DNA of 64,000 bases from Rhodococcus globerulus NBRC 14531 (GTDB taxonomy: Bacteria > Actinomycetota > Actinomycetes > Mycobacteriales > Mycobacteriaceae): positions 1,488,001 to 1,552,000 of the forward strand of contig NZ_BCWX01000001.1 of NCBI RefSeq assembly GCF_001894805.1, written 5' to 3'. Positions 20,079-28,342 of the stretch are shown piece by piece. The notes beneath the pieces were generated by a model. The model had not been told where the DNA came from and did no database searches. It was given only the letters and a program-made list of their open reading frames with translations. Within the stretch, counting starts at the first letter, position 1, and each line of letters starts with the position of its first letter. Both the position numbers and the translations under genes were made by a program.

Positions 20079-20525
20079 TTAAGGCGCTGCAGGACATACG
20101 AATTGACGAGACGCATTCCAGAACGGGAAGAGGTCGGTCGTGCTGGCATCGGGGTTCTCCACCCGAGCCAGGTCGTTGAAATCGAGGACGGTTCGGCCTG
20201 TGGTGTTGCTGACGCCACATGCCTGCAGGCTCAGCTTCGCGGCGGGGACAAATCCGATACTGCGGGCGTAGGGTCCGAGCAGTCCGGAGTTCACGAAGCT
20301 ATCGATCGCCTCGCCCCACCGGTTGTACTCGGTTTGCAGGTCGAAGCTGCACGTCGCGCCGAACAACTCGGTGCACGTCGTCGGTTGCCCGTCGATAATG
20401 GCTGACGTATCGGCGAGTGGGCGCGAAGTGTCGCCATGTGGCGATCTCTGGGTAACGAGATAAACCCCCACGGCCACGACACACACAACCACGACGCTCG
20501 TCAGTATTGCCGGCAGTGCCTTCAT
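20079..20525 (-). CDS. Membrane-anchored exported protein of unknown function
   Basis: 148 residues from ATG 20525: a single N-terminal span (ALPAILTSVVVVCVVAVGVYLV) and then an extracytoplasmic domain with four Cys (TTCTELFGATC, LQACGVS, QFVCPAAP), likely two disulfides. No family recognised. A GTG at 20579 would add 18 residues and overlap the upstream gene. Probably co-transcribed with the 76-residue gene before it. Confidence 0.6.
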   Translation of the reverse strand: MKALPAILTSVVVVCVVAVGVYLVTQRSPHGDTSRPLADTSAIIDGQPTTCTELFGATCSFDLQTEYNRWGEAIDSFVNSGLLGPYARSIGFVPAAKLSLQACGVSNTTGRTVLDFNDLARVENPDASTTDLFPFWNASRQFVCPAAP

Positions 20526-20557
20526 GATCACGTCCGTCGGCGGTCGCGTTCGCGGGC

Positions 20558-20788
20558 CTACGTCGACCTGTCCGACCACGCAGCGGCAATCTCCGGGTGA
20601 GCGCTCATGATCTCGTCGATGTGCTTGGCGTCAGCTGTGTCAACCTCCGCCCGATGCCGTTGTGCTGTGACGAGTAGCCCGTCGGGATGGCCAGGGGGAC
20701 CTTGCGCAGGCGCTGGTGCATCCGCTTCCAAGTCTCTGATCAACTCGTCCAAACGTGTCGCGAGGAATAACTGCTTTTCCGTGCTCAT
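20558..20788 (-). CDS. Small soluble hypothetical protein
   Basis: 76 residues from ATG 20788: an acidic N-terminal helix (STEKQLFLATRLDELIRDLEAD), a Pro/Gly linker, and a C-terminal helix. Not recognised. Ends 32 bases before the anchored-protein start, so the two form a small leftward operon. Confidence 0.5.
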   Translation of the reverse strand: MSTEKQLFLATRLDELIRDLEADAPAPAQGPPGHPDGLLVTAQRHRAEVDTADAKHIDEIMSAHPEIAAAWSDRST

Positions 20789-20943
20789 AGCCGTCACGTC
20801 CATTCGTCTTCGCGCTGTACTCGATCGCTGTGCCCGGTCACCGGCGTTGCGAAACCGGAATTCTCGGCTCTGATTTCGAGTCACTGTCAGTGGGTACCTA
20901 CTGGATGCCCAGGTGTGGTGTTGTCGACGCGAAAGAGATGCGC

Positions 20944-21201
20944 ATGAACGATCTGACCGTGACTGTCGAACACCTGCGAGCTCTTCTCCGGAGCAACCCG
21001 CACGCGGAACTGGTGGCCGTCGACGGCGGTATCGCAGTCTACGAACCGCACGAGGAAGGATTCCAATCCGACGGAATCTCAATCGTGACGCGCGAGCAAC
21101 TCAGCGAGCGATTGCCGTCCGGCGGAAAATCGCCGGTCGAAGGTGAATTGACATTGGCTGCCGCGTCATTGAGTCAGATGATCGCCGAATTGGGCGGCTG
21201 A
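20944..21201 (+). CDS. Conserved-looking small hypothetical protein
   Basis: 85 residues from ATG 20944; GAAAGAG lies six bases before it, which favours it over ATG 20938. The sequence begins DLTVTVEHLRALLRSNPHAELVAVDGGIAVYEP, an orderly helix/strand pattern, but the family is not known to me. Divergent from the 76-residue gene. Confidence 0.6.
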   Translation: MNDLTVTVEHLRALLRSNPHAELVAVDGGIAVYEPHEEGFQSDGISIVTREQLSERLPSGGKSPVEGELTLAAASLSQMIAELGG

Positions 21202-21372
21202 CCACCGCTCCGGGTTCGCGGTGGATCTCGAGGGCTCCCGGACGTTGAGCTGGATCGCCATCGCGGCAGGAGATTTCGGACAGCCCGGGCGGCGTACTCT
21301 GGATGACATGGGTCTCATGATCCGGCGTATGCCTGACGGTCCCATGAACGTTTTATCTAAGGGGCGTCCGTC

Positions 21373-21831
21373 ATGGCGCACACAAACACCATCGACTTCG
21401 GGATGGAAACGCAACCGCGACACCCCGGTCAACCATTTCCTTCGCCTACCCGAACACCACGGTTCCTACTGCGGGGTCAGGGCGCGGTGAAGTCGCATGT
21501 CGACGGTGCTTGGTTCCCATGGACCACCAACGTCACAGCGGAGCTACACGATCTGATATCAGCACTCTCGTTGCGTCTAGGGCCGATTACCCGGGTTGCG
21601 TTCGACTGGAACACGGTGAGCACTGCGCAGCGTCGTATCGACGAGGTCGACGGCCTCGAAGTTCGAGGTCCGTATCCAGGTCAACCCGTAGATTTGATGT
21701 ATCTCGACGACATTTACGGTCGGCAACTTGTGTTGATGATGATTCCGCCATACGTCGATCCGGATCGGGCGTACGACATCATGCGCCGTCTGGTGGACCC
21801 TACGTGTGGAGACACCTATCGAGTGCCGTGA
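21373..21831 (+). CDS. DUF5994 family protein
   Basis: 152 residues with AAGGGG eight bases before ATG. The core VDGAWFPWTTNVTAELHDLISALSLRLGPITRVAFDWNTV matches the DUF5994 pattern common in actinobacteria (DGAWWPRSRDL...LxxRLGxVxRVxY). The function of the family is unknown. The N-terminal 30 residues are Pro-rich and probably flexible. Confidence 0.75.
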   Translation: MAHTNTIDFGMETQPRHPGQPFPSPTRTPRFLLRGQGAVKSHVDGAWFPWTTNVTAELHDLISALSLRLGPITRVAFDWNTVSTAQRRIDEVDGLEVRGPYPGQPVDLMYLDDIYGRQLVLMMIPPYVDPDRAYDIMRRLVDPTCGDTYRVP

Positions 21832-21858
21832 GTCGGGGTCTGTGTCACAGGCAGCCAC

Positions 21859-22881
21859 TCACCAGGCGTTGAGTGTGTCGAGGATCTGACCGCGTGCCTT
21901 CCAGAGCTCAGAACCCCAGTACGGCCACGAATGGGTTCCGTTGGACGGGAAGCTGTACGTGGCAGGAATGCCGAGTGTGTTGAGGCGTACCTGGAATGCT
22001 CGGGTGTTGAGCAAGGCGAGTGCTTCGAGTCCGATTGCGCTACCGGTGTTGACGAAGTCCACTGGTCGTCGGGGTTTGTCGAATTCTCCCGGCAATCCAC
22101 TCGCCGCCGAGATATACATCGACAGGCCCCTGAGTTCCGGTGCAAAAACGAGGGGATCGTTACGCAACCACGCCGGGTTCCACGGTGGGCCCCACATTGC
22201 GTCGACGTTGAAGGATCCGGCGCTGATCATCGCAACCCGGATCGCTTCACGCATACCGGGCGCGGAGATATTGAGGTATCCCGAGAATGATCCAGCGAAC
22301 TTGAACTGGTCGCGGTGGTAGGCGGCCAGGGTCAGTGCTGCGCTGCCGCCCATCGAGAGGCCGAGGACACCGTTGTTGGTCCGCGAGACGCCACGAGTAT
22401 CGAGGTACGCAGGAAGTTCCTGGGTGAGAAATGTTTCCCATTTGTATGTGACTGGTTGGCGGTTGAGATTGCTGGTCGAATACCAGTCGGAATAGAAACT
22501 TGACTGGCCACCGACCGGCATCACCAACGTGATGTTGTTGTCGCGGAACTGGTCGAATGCATTTGTCTCGAAGCTCCAGGCATTGCGGTCATTGCGAGCG
22601 CGGAGCCCGTCGAGCAGGTACAGGGCAGCGTTGCCGCCGCGAGATGCCCACTGGATCTGAACCTTGATGGGCCCCATCGAGGAGTCGACAAAAACTTCTT
22701 CGTAGCCACCGGATTGTGCGGTTCGTGCCGGTGCTGCGGCGGCCACCGAGGATCCGATCAGTCCAATCGCCAACGGAAGCGTCAGGGCCAGTGCCGCGGT
22801 TCCGGACCAACGACGTGTCCTGGACTTGCCTTGTCGAATCGGTTCCGTCAACCCTCGTTGGAAAAATCGCATTCGCGCCAC
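21859..22881 (-). CDS. Secreted esterase of the antigen-85/mycolyltransferase family
   Basis: 340 residues with an N-terminal signal peptide (basic RTRRWSG, hydrophobic ALALTLPLAIGLIGSSVAAAAPA, cleavage near AAA-PA). The mature part is an alpha/beta hydrolase of the esterase D/Ag85 type: IQWASRGGNAALYLLDGLRA, the nucleophile elbow LGLSMGGSAAL, and the catalytic His in GTHSWPYW. In mycolic-acid bacteria such enzymes move mycolate onto trehalose and arabinogalactan. ATG 22872 is an alternative start. Confidence 0.88.
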   Translation of the reverse strand: MARMRFFQRGLTEPIRQGKSRTRRWSGTAALALTLPLAIGLIGSSVAAAAPARTAQSGGYEEVFVDSSMGPIKVQIQWASRGGNAALYLLDGLRARNDRNAWSFETNAFDQFRDNNITLVMPVGGQSSFYSDWYSTSNLNRQPVTYKWETFLTQELPAYLDTRGVSRTNNGVLGLSMGGSAALTLAAYHRDQFKFAGSFSGYLNISAPGMREAIRVAMISAGSFNVDAMWGPPWNPAWLRNDPLVFAPELRGLSMYISAASGLPGEFDKPRRPVDFVNTGSAIGLEALALLNTRAFQVRLNTLGIPATYSFPSNGTHSWPYWGSELWKARGQILDTLNAW

Positions 22882-23048
22882 TCCCGCCCCTTTAGTGGTG
22901 TGCTCGAGAAATCTGGCAGAGCCCCCGAGTTACTGCATTCTCGCGAACTGTCCGGGGGCGGAGTCAATCAATTGCGGATCTGTTACTGCATTGATACCGA
23001 AGCGGTTGGTTTGCCGCTACTGGTTCATAGGGGTCGATCGAGAGGAGA

Positions 23049-23378
23049 TTATCGGCCTGCGTCGAGGTCGGCGAGCGGCCAACCCGCCGCCGCCAGGACT
23101 GCTGCGACGCGTGCGATGTCCTGGTCGGAAGCGCTTTGGCTTGTCACATCAGAGATTTGGGCACTGATCTCGTCACCTCTGATTACCTGGTCGCTGCTGT
23201 CGTCGATCAGTTCGGCCAGTGCAGTACCGATTGCGATTTCGCGAACCTCCGCGTCGGTGAGTCGGCGGCGAAGCAATGCCATGAGAGGGATTCGGTCCTT
23301 CGGTGGGATCCCTTCGGGATAACCGACGCGTAGCCACGTAAGGATCGACTGTGCCAATGATGGGATCGGTGCAGGCAA
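23049..23378 (-). CDS. DUF3349 family protein
   Basis: 109 residues if it starts at TTG 23378, twelve bases after the pitA stop. The text LRVGYPEGIPPKDRIPLMALLRRRLTDAEVREIA is the DUF3349 core; M. tuberculosis has DUF3349 proteins beside pitA as well. The domain is a small helical bundle of unknown role. A longer in-frame extension into pitA would read through its tandem repeat and was rejected; the start remains uncertain. Confidence 0.75.
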   Translation of the reverse strand: MPAPIPSLAQSILTWLRVGYPEGIPPKDRIPLMALLRRRLTDAEVREIAIGTALAELIDDSSDQVIRGDEISAQISDVTSQSASDQDIARVAAVLAAAGWPLADLDAGR

Positions 23379-23389
23379 TGTGATGACTT

Positions 23390-24646
23390 TCAGTTCGGTA
23401 GGTGCAGGGTTTTGGTTTCTGTGGGGACGATGGTTTCGGTGGGGACGATGGTTTCTGTGGGGACGATGGTTTCGGTGAGGACGCTGACGTCGGGTCCCGG
23501 AACTTCGGCGGGAACCAGAGCGCCGTCCCAATCAGCGTTGACGTTGCTGGGATCGATGGGTTCCTTGCGGGAGCGTATGTACATCCAGGCGGCCATTGCG
23601 ATGAGAATCGCAAAGACCACGAGCACTCCGGGCAGTCCACCGACGACATTTACCAGGCCCCAGCACGCGGCTCCCACGAGTGCAGCGGAGGGGAGCGTGA
23701 TCAACCACGCGATACCCATCCGTCGTGCGACGCTCCAGCGGACTTCGGCGCCCTTGCGCCCGAGTCCGGTTCCGAGGATCGAACCCGTTGCCACGTGGGT
23801 TGTAGACAGCGGGAGACCGAGGTGGCTGGAGGTGAGAATTATTGCAGCGGAAGACGCTTCGGCAGCCATTCCCTGAGGTGCGGCAATCTCGACAAGGCCC
23901 TTGCCGAGTGTGCGGATAACCCGCCACCCGCCCAGGTAAGTGCCCGCCGCAATCGCGAGCGCACAGGTCAACTTGACCCAGAACGGCATCGGAGCGTCGG
24001 CGGAGATGGTGCCGTGTGCGACCAGAGCCAAGAAGATGACGCCCATGGTCTTCTGAGCGTCGTTGGTCCCGTGAGCGAGAGAAACCAGTGAGGCTGAACC
24101 GATTTGGCCCAAGCGGAAGCCTCGCTCCTTGGTGTTTTCGCGGACATTCGACGTGATTCGGTAGACAAGCCATGTGCCTGCTGTTGCTACCAAGCCGGCA
24201 ACGAGCGGTGCCAGCGCTGCCGGGATAACCACTTTGCTCAGGACGCCGCTCCACGCGACGCCATTCATGCCCAGCGACGCAACTGCTGCGCCGATCAAGC
24301 CGCCGAACAGTGCATGAGAGGAACTCGACGGGATACCGAGCAGCCAGGTGGCGAGGTTCCAGATGATGCCGCCCACAAGGCCCGCGAACACTATCGTCAG
24401 GAGCGCTTGGCCACCGACATTTCCGAGGTTCACCACACCTTTGGCTACCGTTGCGGCCACCTCGACGGAGAGGAAAGCTCCGACGAGGTTGAGCGATGCG
24501 GATAGGGCCACTGCTGCCTTGGGGCGTAACGCTCCGGTAGCGATCGAGGTGGCCATCGCATTTCCGGTGTCGTGAAAACCATTCGTGAAGTCGAACCCGA
24601 GCGCGGTGACAACAACAACCAGGAGAACGATCAGTTCCGCATTCAC
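23390..24646 (-). CDS. pitA: PiT-family inorganic phosphate transporter
   Basis: 418 residues and about ten or eleven spans. Low-affinity metal-phosphate:H+ symporter. Seen: the two PD001131-type repeats, GFDFTNGFHDTGNAMAT near the N-terminus and VSLAHGTNDAQKTMGVIF mid-protein, plus ILTSSHLGLPLSTTHVATGS. The C-terminal tail after residue about 375 is cytoplasmic and contains a tandem repeat of (V/I)PTETI units coded by 18-bp DNA repeats. DUF3349 follows at once. Confidence 0.92.
   Translation of the reverse strand: MNAELIVLLVVVVTALGFDFTNGFHDTGNAMATSIATGALRPKAAVALSASLNLVGAFLSVEVAATVAKGVVNLGNVGGQALLTIVFAGLVGGIIWNLATWLLGIPSSSSHALFGGLIGAAVASLGMNGVAWSGVLSKVVIPAALAPLVAGLVATAGTWLVYRITSNVRENTKERGFRLGQIGSASLVSLAHGTNDAQKTMGVIFLALVAHGTISADAPMPFWVKLTCALAIAAGTYLGGWRVIRTLGKGLVEIAAPQGMAAEASSAAIILTSSHLGLPLSTTHVATGSILGTGLGRKGAEVRWSVARRMGIAWLITLPSAALVGAACWGLVNVVGGLPGVLVVFAILIAMAAWMYIRSRKEPIDPSNVNADWDGALVPAEVPGPDVSVLTETIVPTETIVPTETIVPTETKTLHLPN
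23414..23485. repeat. Four tandem 18-bp repeats in the pitA 3' end
   Basis: Four copies of an 18-base unit (GGTTTCNGTGGGGACGAT on the plus strand) at 23414, 23432, 23450 and 23468; T and G alternate at one position and the last copy is more diverged. In pitA the unit encodes IVPTET, so a change of copy number would keep the frame. Confidence 0.9.
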
Positions 24647-24726
24647 GTGTATAGATATTCCCTGACGAGCGGTCGGTGAAACGGACTTGGCCGCTGGTGT
24701 TCGAGCGCTCTAGCTGAATTGTTTCT

Positions 24727-25161
24727 GTGGTCACTTCGACTGAACAGGAATACGCTCGATCGATGTCCCTCGGTGAAGAGAAAACGATCTCGGTAACTAC
24801 CTTCAGGAAGAGCGGCGATGGCGTTGCGACGCCCACCTGGGCTGTGCCGCTGTCTGACGGACGAATCGGATTCTGGACGTCCTCGAGATCCGGCAAGGCA
24901 AAACGGTTGCGCAACAATCCACGGGTGACCGTTGTGCCGTGCAACAACCGTGGGAAGCCGGCGCCCGGTGCTGTGCCTGCCGCTGGGACCGCTACCTTGG
25001 TGAGCTCCGGTCCCGACTTCGACGAGATTCAAAGCAAAGTGAAAGCGAAATATGGTGTGATGGTGCCGATTTCGAAATTTTTCAACAAGCTCGGCCATAT
25101 CGGCAAGGCCTCGTTTCCCTATGGCGACGTGGGCGTCGTTGTCGCCGTAGGGTCGTTGTAA
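24727..25161 (+). CDS. PPOX-class F420-dependent oxidoreductase-like protein
   Basis: 144 residues, split-barrel flavin/F420-binding fold: TISVTTFRKSGDGVATPTWAVPLSDGRIGFWTSSRSGKAKRLRNNPRVTVVPCNNRG is close to Rv1155-type F420 oxidoreductases. GTG 24727 gives the full first helix; ATG 24763 is a shorter alternative and neither has a good ribosome site. Divergent from pitA. The stop codon abuts the stop of the next, convergent gene. Confidence 0.75.
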   Translation: MVTSTEQEYARSMSLGEEKTISVTTFRKSGDGVATPTWAVPLSDGRIGFWTSSRSGKAKRLRNNPRVTVVPCNNRGKPAPGAVPAAGTATLVSSGPDFDEIQSKVKAKYGVMVPISKFFNKLGHIGKASFPYGDVGVVVAVGSL

Positions 25162-25509
25162 TCAGCCGATCGGGTCCAGGGTCACCTTCACGGATACGTT
25201 GCCCTTGTCGTCTCGGGTGCTGACTGCGTGCCCGGTGCGATCGATTCCCCGAATTTTGACGCGCATCCGATCGCCCTCGTTGAGGAAATTGCGCCACCAG
25301 TTCTTTTTCTGGGGAAGTGCAACTCGGATGAACAGTTCGTCGTTCTTCTGGCGGTAGGAAACAGGCAAAGTGAAGGTCTTTCCGGATTTGCGTCCGGTGT
25401 AGGTGATCTGGGCCGTCGAACCGCCGATGAGCTTTTCGACAAGCGGCACGCGCATCGCGGCCAAGACCACCTTGTTGATGGCCGCCGCAGACTTCTGGAA
25501 GGTGTTCAT
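25162..25509 (-). CDS. Deazaflavin-dependent nitroreductase-family (Ddn-like) protein
   Basis: 115 residues from ATG 25509, with GAGGA seven bases upstream. Text ITYTGRKSGKTFTLPVSYRQKNDELFIRVALPQKKNWWRNFL resembles the F420-binding Ddn/DUF385 family (TxGRKSGxxRxxPV). Faces another F420-type enzyme with no bases between the two stops. The substrate is unknown. Confidence 0.75.
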   Translation of the reverse strand: MNTFQKSAAAINKVVLAAMRVPLVEKLIGGSTAQITYTGRKSGKTFTLPVSYRQKNDELFIRVALPQKKNWWRNFLNEGDRMRVKIRGIDRTGHAVSTRDDKGNVSVKVTLDPIG

Positions 25510-25631
25510 AGGTCTATCCTCGATCATCTCGATGGTGCCGTCTCGAAATTCGTTCGCCAGCTTAACCCCGATTACCTCAACGGGACTTTTATGATTCTCG
25601 GGTATCTCCGGTGATCGGATCAGGGGGCAAT

Positions 25632-26834
25632 GTGAGAACCAAGTTGGCTGTTTTTGTGTGTGCGTCGGCGGTAGTAGTACTCACGTCGTGTGGATCGGAA
25701 TCGATCGACGGTGCGGCGCAGGTGGGGGAGAGCACGGAATTCTCGACGTCGACGGAAGCATCCGTGCCCGACGTCTGTGCGGGGAGGTTGCGCTGCGTCG
25801 ATGTGGCGCTGGCGGACGTCGATGGGGACGGACTAGACGATTCGATCGGCCGAGTCGACGATCAGATAGTGGTTCTCACGATGGCCGGCACCGAAGCCCA
25901 GGTGGCGGCGACCGAGTCCACCATGCTCGCGGATCCGGCGATTCAACGAACAGGCGGATTTGTCGGAGCGTGGGACATCGACGGGCGTCCGGGGGCTGAA
26001 GTAGTCATCGCCACATCCGATCTCGGAGGTAGCGCCGCGTACAAGGTCTGGTCCTGGGAGGACTCGACACTCGCGGTGATGTCGCCGCCGGTCTCGCTGT
26101 ACGAAGGCAACCCCGTTGAGTGGAAGCTGCACAGCGGCGAGGGTTACGACACTGCGGTCCGCTGCACCGGCGACACCGATAGGCCGATCGAGGTGTGGAA
26201 ATTCATCTCGCCGTACGGCGGATCTACCGCCCGGCCGTCGATGAAGGTCACCTCCTACACGTATGACGCTGCGAACGGAGGCGGGTCCGGGGATGGCTCG
26301 ATGTTCGGTGAAGAGGAGACCTTCAGTGCGGAGCCGCAGAATCTTCGGCAGCTGACAGGTTGGCCCTGGCTGTGTGGCGACAATGCTGTCGATCCCGCGA
26401 CGGCGTCAACACTCCAGTGCGGTAATGCTTCCCAGAACACTGCGATCACGAGTGCCGTCGCGCAAGTTCCTGCCGATGCCAGGATCCCCGGGATCGAATG
26501 GATCTTCATGGGGGACACGAACTTCGATCCGTGTGCCGACCTGAGCTACGCCGTCGTCGAAACCAAGGGAGGCACGGGCAGTTCGCCGGAGCACGTGATG
26601 TTTTTCCATCGAGGTGAGTACCTCGGAACTGCGACGTCATGTGCGTTCGGATTCACCACCGTTGTCGATGGCACCAGCGAGAGTGCAACGGTGCAGTACA
26701 GGTGGCCGCGCGGTATGGACTCGAATGCAAATCCGAGCGGCTTGGCGACCGCTACTTTCGTCTGGGACGGGAACGAGGTTGTCATGCAGAACGATCTGCC
26801 GGCCGAGCTGCTGAATATGAGCGGCTGTAACTAG
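25632..26834 (+). CDS. Lipoprotein with C-terminal LppP/LprE domain
   Basis: 400 residues from GTG 25632 with AGGGGG upstream. The N-terminus is a lipoprotein signal (KLAVFVCASAVVVLTSCGS, Cys lipidated). The middle has a DVDGDGLDD calcium-type loop and FG-GAP-like strands. The C-terminal about 110 residues (FDPCADLSYAVVETKGGTGSSPEHVMFFHRGEYLGTATSCAFGF) match the mycobacterial LppP/LprE lipoprotein domain. Cell-surface; function unknown. The next gene begins ten bases later. Confidence 0.82.
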   Translation: MRTKLAVFVCASAVVVLTSCGSESIDGAAQVGESTEFSTSTEASVPDVCAGRLRCVDVALADVDGDGLDDSIGRVDDQIVVLTMAGTEAQVAATESTMLADPAIQRTGGFVGAWDIDGRPGAEVVIATSDLGGSAAYKVWSWEDSTLAVMSPPVSLYEGNPVEWKLHSGEGYDTAVRCTGDTDRPIEVWKFISPYGGSTARPSMKVTSYTYDAANGGGSGDGSMFGEEETFSAEPQNLRQLTGWPWLCGDNAVDPATASTLQCGNASQNTAITSAVAQVPADARIPGIEWIFMGDTNFDPCADLSYAVVETKGGTGSSPEHVMFFHRGEYLGTATSCAFGFTTVVDGTSESATVQYRWPRGMDSNANPSGLATATFVWDGNEVVMQNDLPAELLNMSGCN

Positions 26835-26844
26835 GGTTCTGGAT

Positions 26845-27450
26845 ATGGCGACTGAAAAACTCTTGCTCGAGGCGGGAGCTCCGCAGAACTACCTGGGGCA
26901 CGACGAGATCATCCAAGTTGCCGACCCGGCTATCCGATCCTTGGCGCAACAGTTGCGTCAGGAGTCGGACACCGAGAGTGCGTTCTCCAAGGTCGCATTC
27001 GAATGGGTGCGAGACAATGTCGGGCACTCCAACGATGTTCAGGATCCGAGAGTGACGTTGACCGCGACGGAGGTTCTCGAAGCGCGGGTCGGGCTGTGTT
27101 ACGCAAAGTCCCACTTACTGGCCGCACTGTTGCGATCCGAGGGCATTCCGACTGGGCTCTGCTACCAGCGACTCGTGGATCGCGACGGTTTCGTGCTCCA
27201 CGGATTGGTCGCGATCTATCTCGAAGGATCCTGGCATCGCCAAGATCCGCGCGGAAACAAGGCCGGGGTGAACGCGGAATTCTCACTTGGCTCGGAAAGG
27301 CTTGCCTGGCCGGTCGATCCGGCGCTGGGGGAGATCGACTACCCGCAGGTATTTGCGTCAACTGCGGCGTGCGTTGCCGATGCACTTCGCGGTGCGACCA
27401 ACGTTCTCGACCTTTTGGGCGGAGGCTTGCCAACGGCCCTGGATACGTGA
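26845..27450 (+). CDS. Transglutaminase-like cysteine protease-fold protein
   Basis: 201 residues with the transglutaminase core triad: Cys in ARVGLCYAKSHLLAALLRSEGIPTG, His in FVLHGLVAIYL and Asp in WHRQDPRGN. No signal peptide, so probably cytosolic. It lies directly behind the LppP/LprE lipoprotein gene. Such small stand-alone domains may be proteases or amide-forming enzymes; which one is unknown. Confidence 0.85.
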   Translation: MATEKLLLEAGAPQNYLGHDEIIQVADPAIRSLAQQLRQESDTESAFSKVAFEWVRDNVGHSNDVQDPRVTLTATEVLEARVGLCYAKSHLLAALLRSEGIPTGLCYQRLVDRDGFVLHGLVAIYLEGSWHRQDPRGNKAGVNAEFSLGSERLAWPVDPALGEIDYPQVFASTAACVADALRGATNVLDLLGGGLPTALDT

Positions 27451-27494
27451 GTCTTCTGTGCCGGTGGCTACGTGATGAGACTTGAACTGTGGCA

Positions 27495-27647
27495 TTAGCT
27501 TGGCTGCGTCTCGGCGCGATAGGTAATGCGTCCAGACTTGCGGCGAGCCCGGACAATTCGGCCGAGGAAAAACATCGCGGTAGCCCACACAGTGATGCCC
27601 AGGGCAGGAACAGCGACGGCGATGATGCCGACATCGAGTGGGGTCAT
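27495..27647 (-). CDS. 50-residue single-span membrane protein
   Basis: Read directly from the minus strand: ATG 27647, TAA at 27495. The protein starts MTPLDVGIIAVAVPALGITV, has one membrane helix, then the basic tail RIVRARRKSGRITYRAE. The ribosome site is weak. It follows another 50-codon gene by 28 bases. Coding support rests on the clean hydrophobic/basic layout only. Confidence 0.5.
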   Translation of the reverse strand: MTPLDVGIIAVAVPALGITVWATAMFFLGRIVRARRKSGRITYRAETQPS

Positions 27648-27675
27648 CGTCCGATGCTACGAGAATTTGGTGTAC

Positions 27676-27828
27676 CTACACCAGGCGGAGGTGGGCTCTC
27701 ATGCTGGCTAGCTGTTTAACCAGCACGAGTCGACGCTCTGAGAGTCGCCGAATGGCGTCGACGTCACCTGCGAGTTGGGCACGGTTCAGTAGAAACTGAC
27801 ACGTGTCCAGTTGATCCCTGAGGTTCAT
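27676..27828 (-). CDS. 50-residue helical hypothetical protein
   Basis: ATG 27828 to TAG 27676 on the minus strand: 50 residues, starting MNLRDQLDTCQFLLNRAQLA, predicted as two amphipathic Leu/Arg-rich helices. It is preceded by repeated GTAGGTA boxes at 27855-27925. Unrecognised; it could belong to the old mobile element or to the host. Confidence 0.5.
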   Translation of the reverse strand: MNLRDQLDTCQFLLNRAQLAGDVDAIRRLSERRLVLVKQLASMRAHLRLV

Positions 27829-27854
27829 CCGTTGCCGCCACCTTCGATCACGTT

Positions 27855-27925
27855 GTAGGTACGTTTTGACACTGTCAGTGGAAGGCGTGATGTGCGCGGG
27901 CAGAATTACCTACATAGGTACCTAC
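27855..27925 (-). promoter_or_regulatory. Cluster of GTAGGTA boxes, operator-like
   Basis: On the minus strand two direct GTAGGTA units (in 27907-27925) and one inverted GTACCTAC (27855-27862) lie upstream of the 27676-27828 gene. The first pair also forms small palindromes (ACCTACATAGGT and AGGTACCT). This looks like a repressor site; the binding protein is unknown. Confidence 0.45.
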
Positions 27926-28040
27926 TTTTTCTGATCCTGCGCTCGCAAAATCAGGAATCAGTTTGTGCGTCTCGGTGAGCCGCGTTACATCGTTATTCGA
28001 TCTGTAGTTACATATGTTGGTCATGTGTCACAATCGCGAC

Positions 28041-28157
28041 ATGTTGATTGTTGAAATTTTGACGGGCTGGACGGCAACCGCCGCGTTCCTTGCTGTTTGG
28101 TTAGGCCGCGCTATCAATCATGCTGATGCGGAAGGAGCGCTCCGCGCCTGGCGGTGA
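28041..28157 (+). CDS. 38-residue membrane protein with GRAI-NH motif
   Basis: ATG 28041 to TGA 28155-28157: MLIVEILTGWTATAAFLAVW and then LGRAINHADAEG and a basic end. One membrane helix. Its helix exit (VWLGRAINHAD) matches that of the 58-residue protein at 29327 (VWIGRAISHTD), which supports both as real genes. Role unknown; it lies in the old mobile remnant. Confidence 0.5.
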   Translation: MLIVEILTGWTATAAFLAVWLGRAINHADAEGALRAWR

Positions 28158-28342
28158 TCAAACTTGGCGGTGGGCTACCGCAGCGCCCGGTATGCGATCC
28201 AAAATATCAAATGCCTTCTTGCTCATACGAATTGAATTTTCGTATGTAGACGAATCCGCCAGCATCGATGAAGTTCAACCCAGTCGCACCAAACCCGTTC
28301 CCGATTCATCGGGGGCGGGGCATCGAGCAATTCTGGGCGGAG

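Noticed and set aside
27841..27862. GATCACGTTGTAG as a possible third att copy (left border of the older element)
   Set aside because: Only about half of the 25-bp core is matched and the spacing is broken; not convincing.
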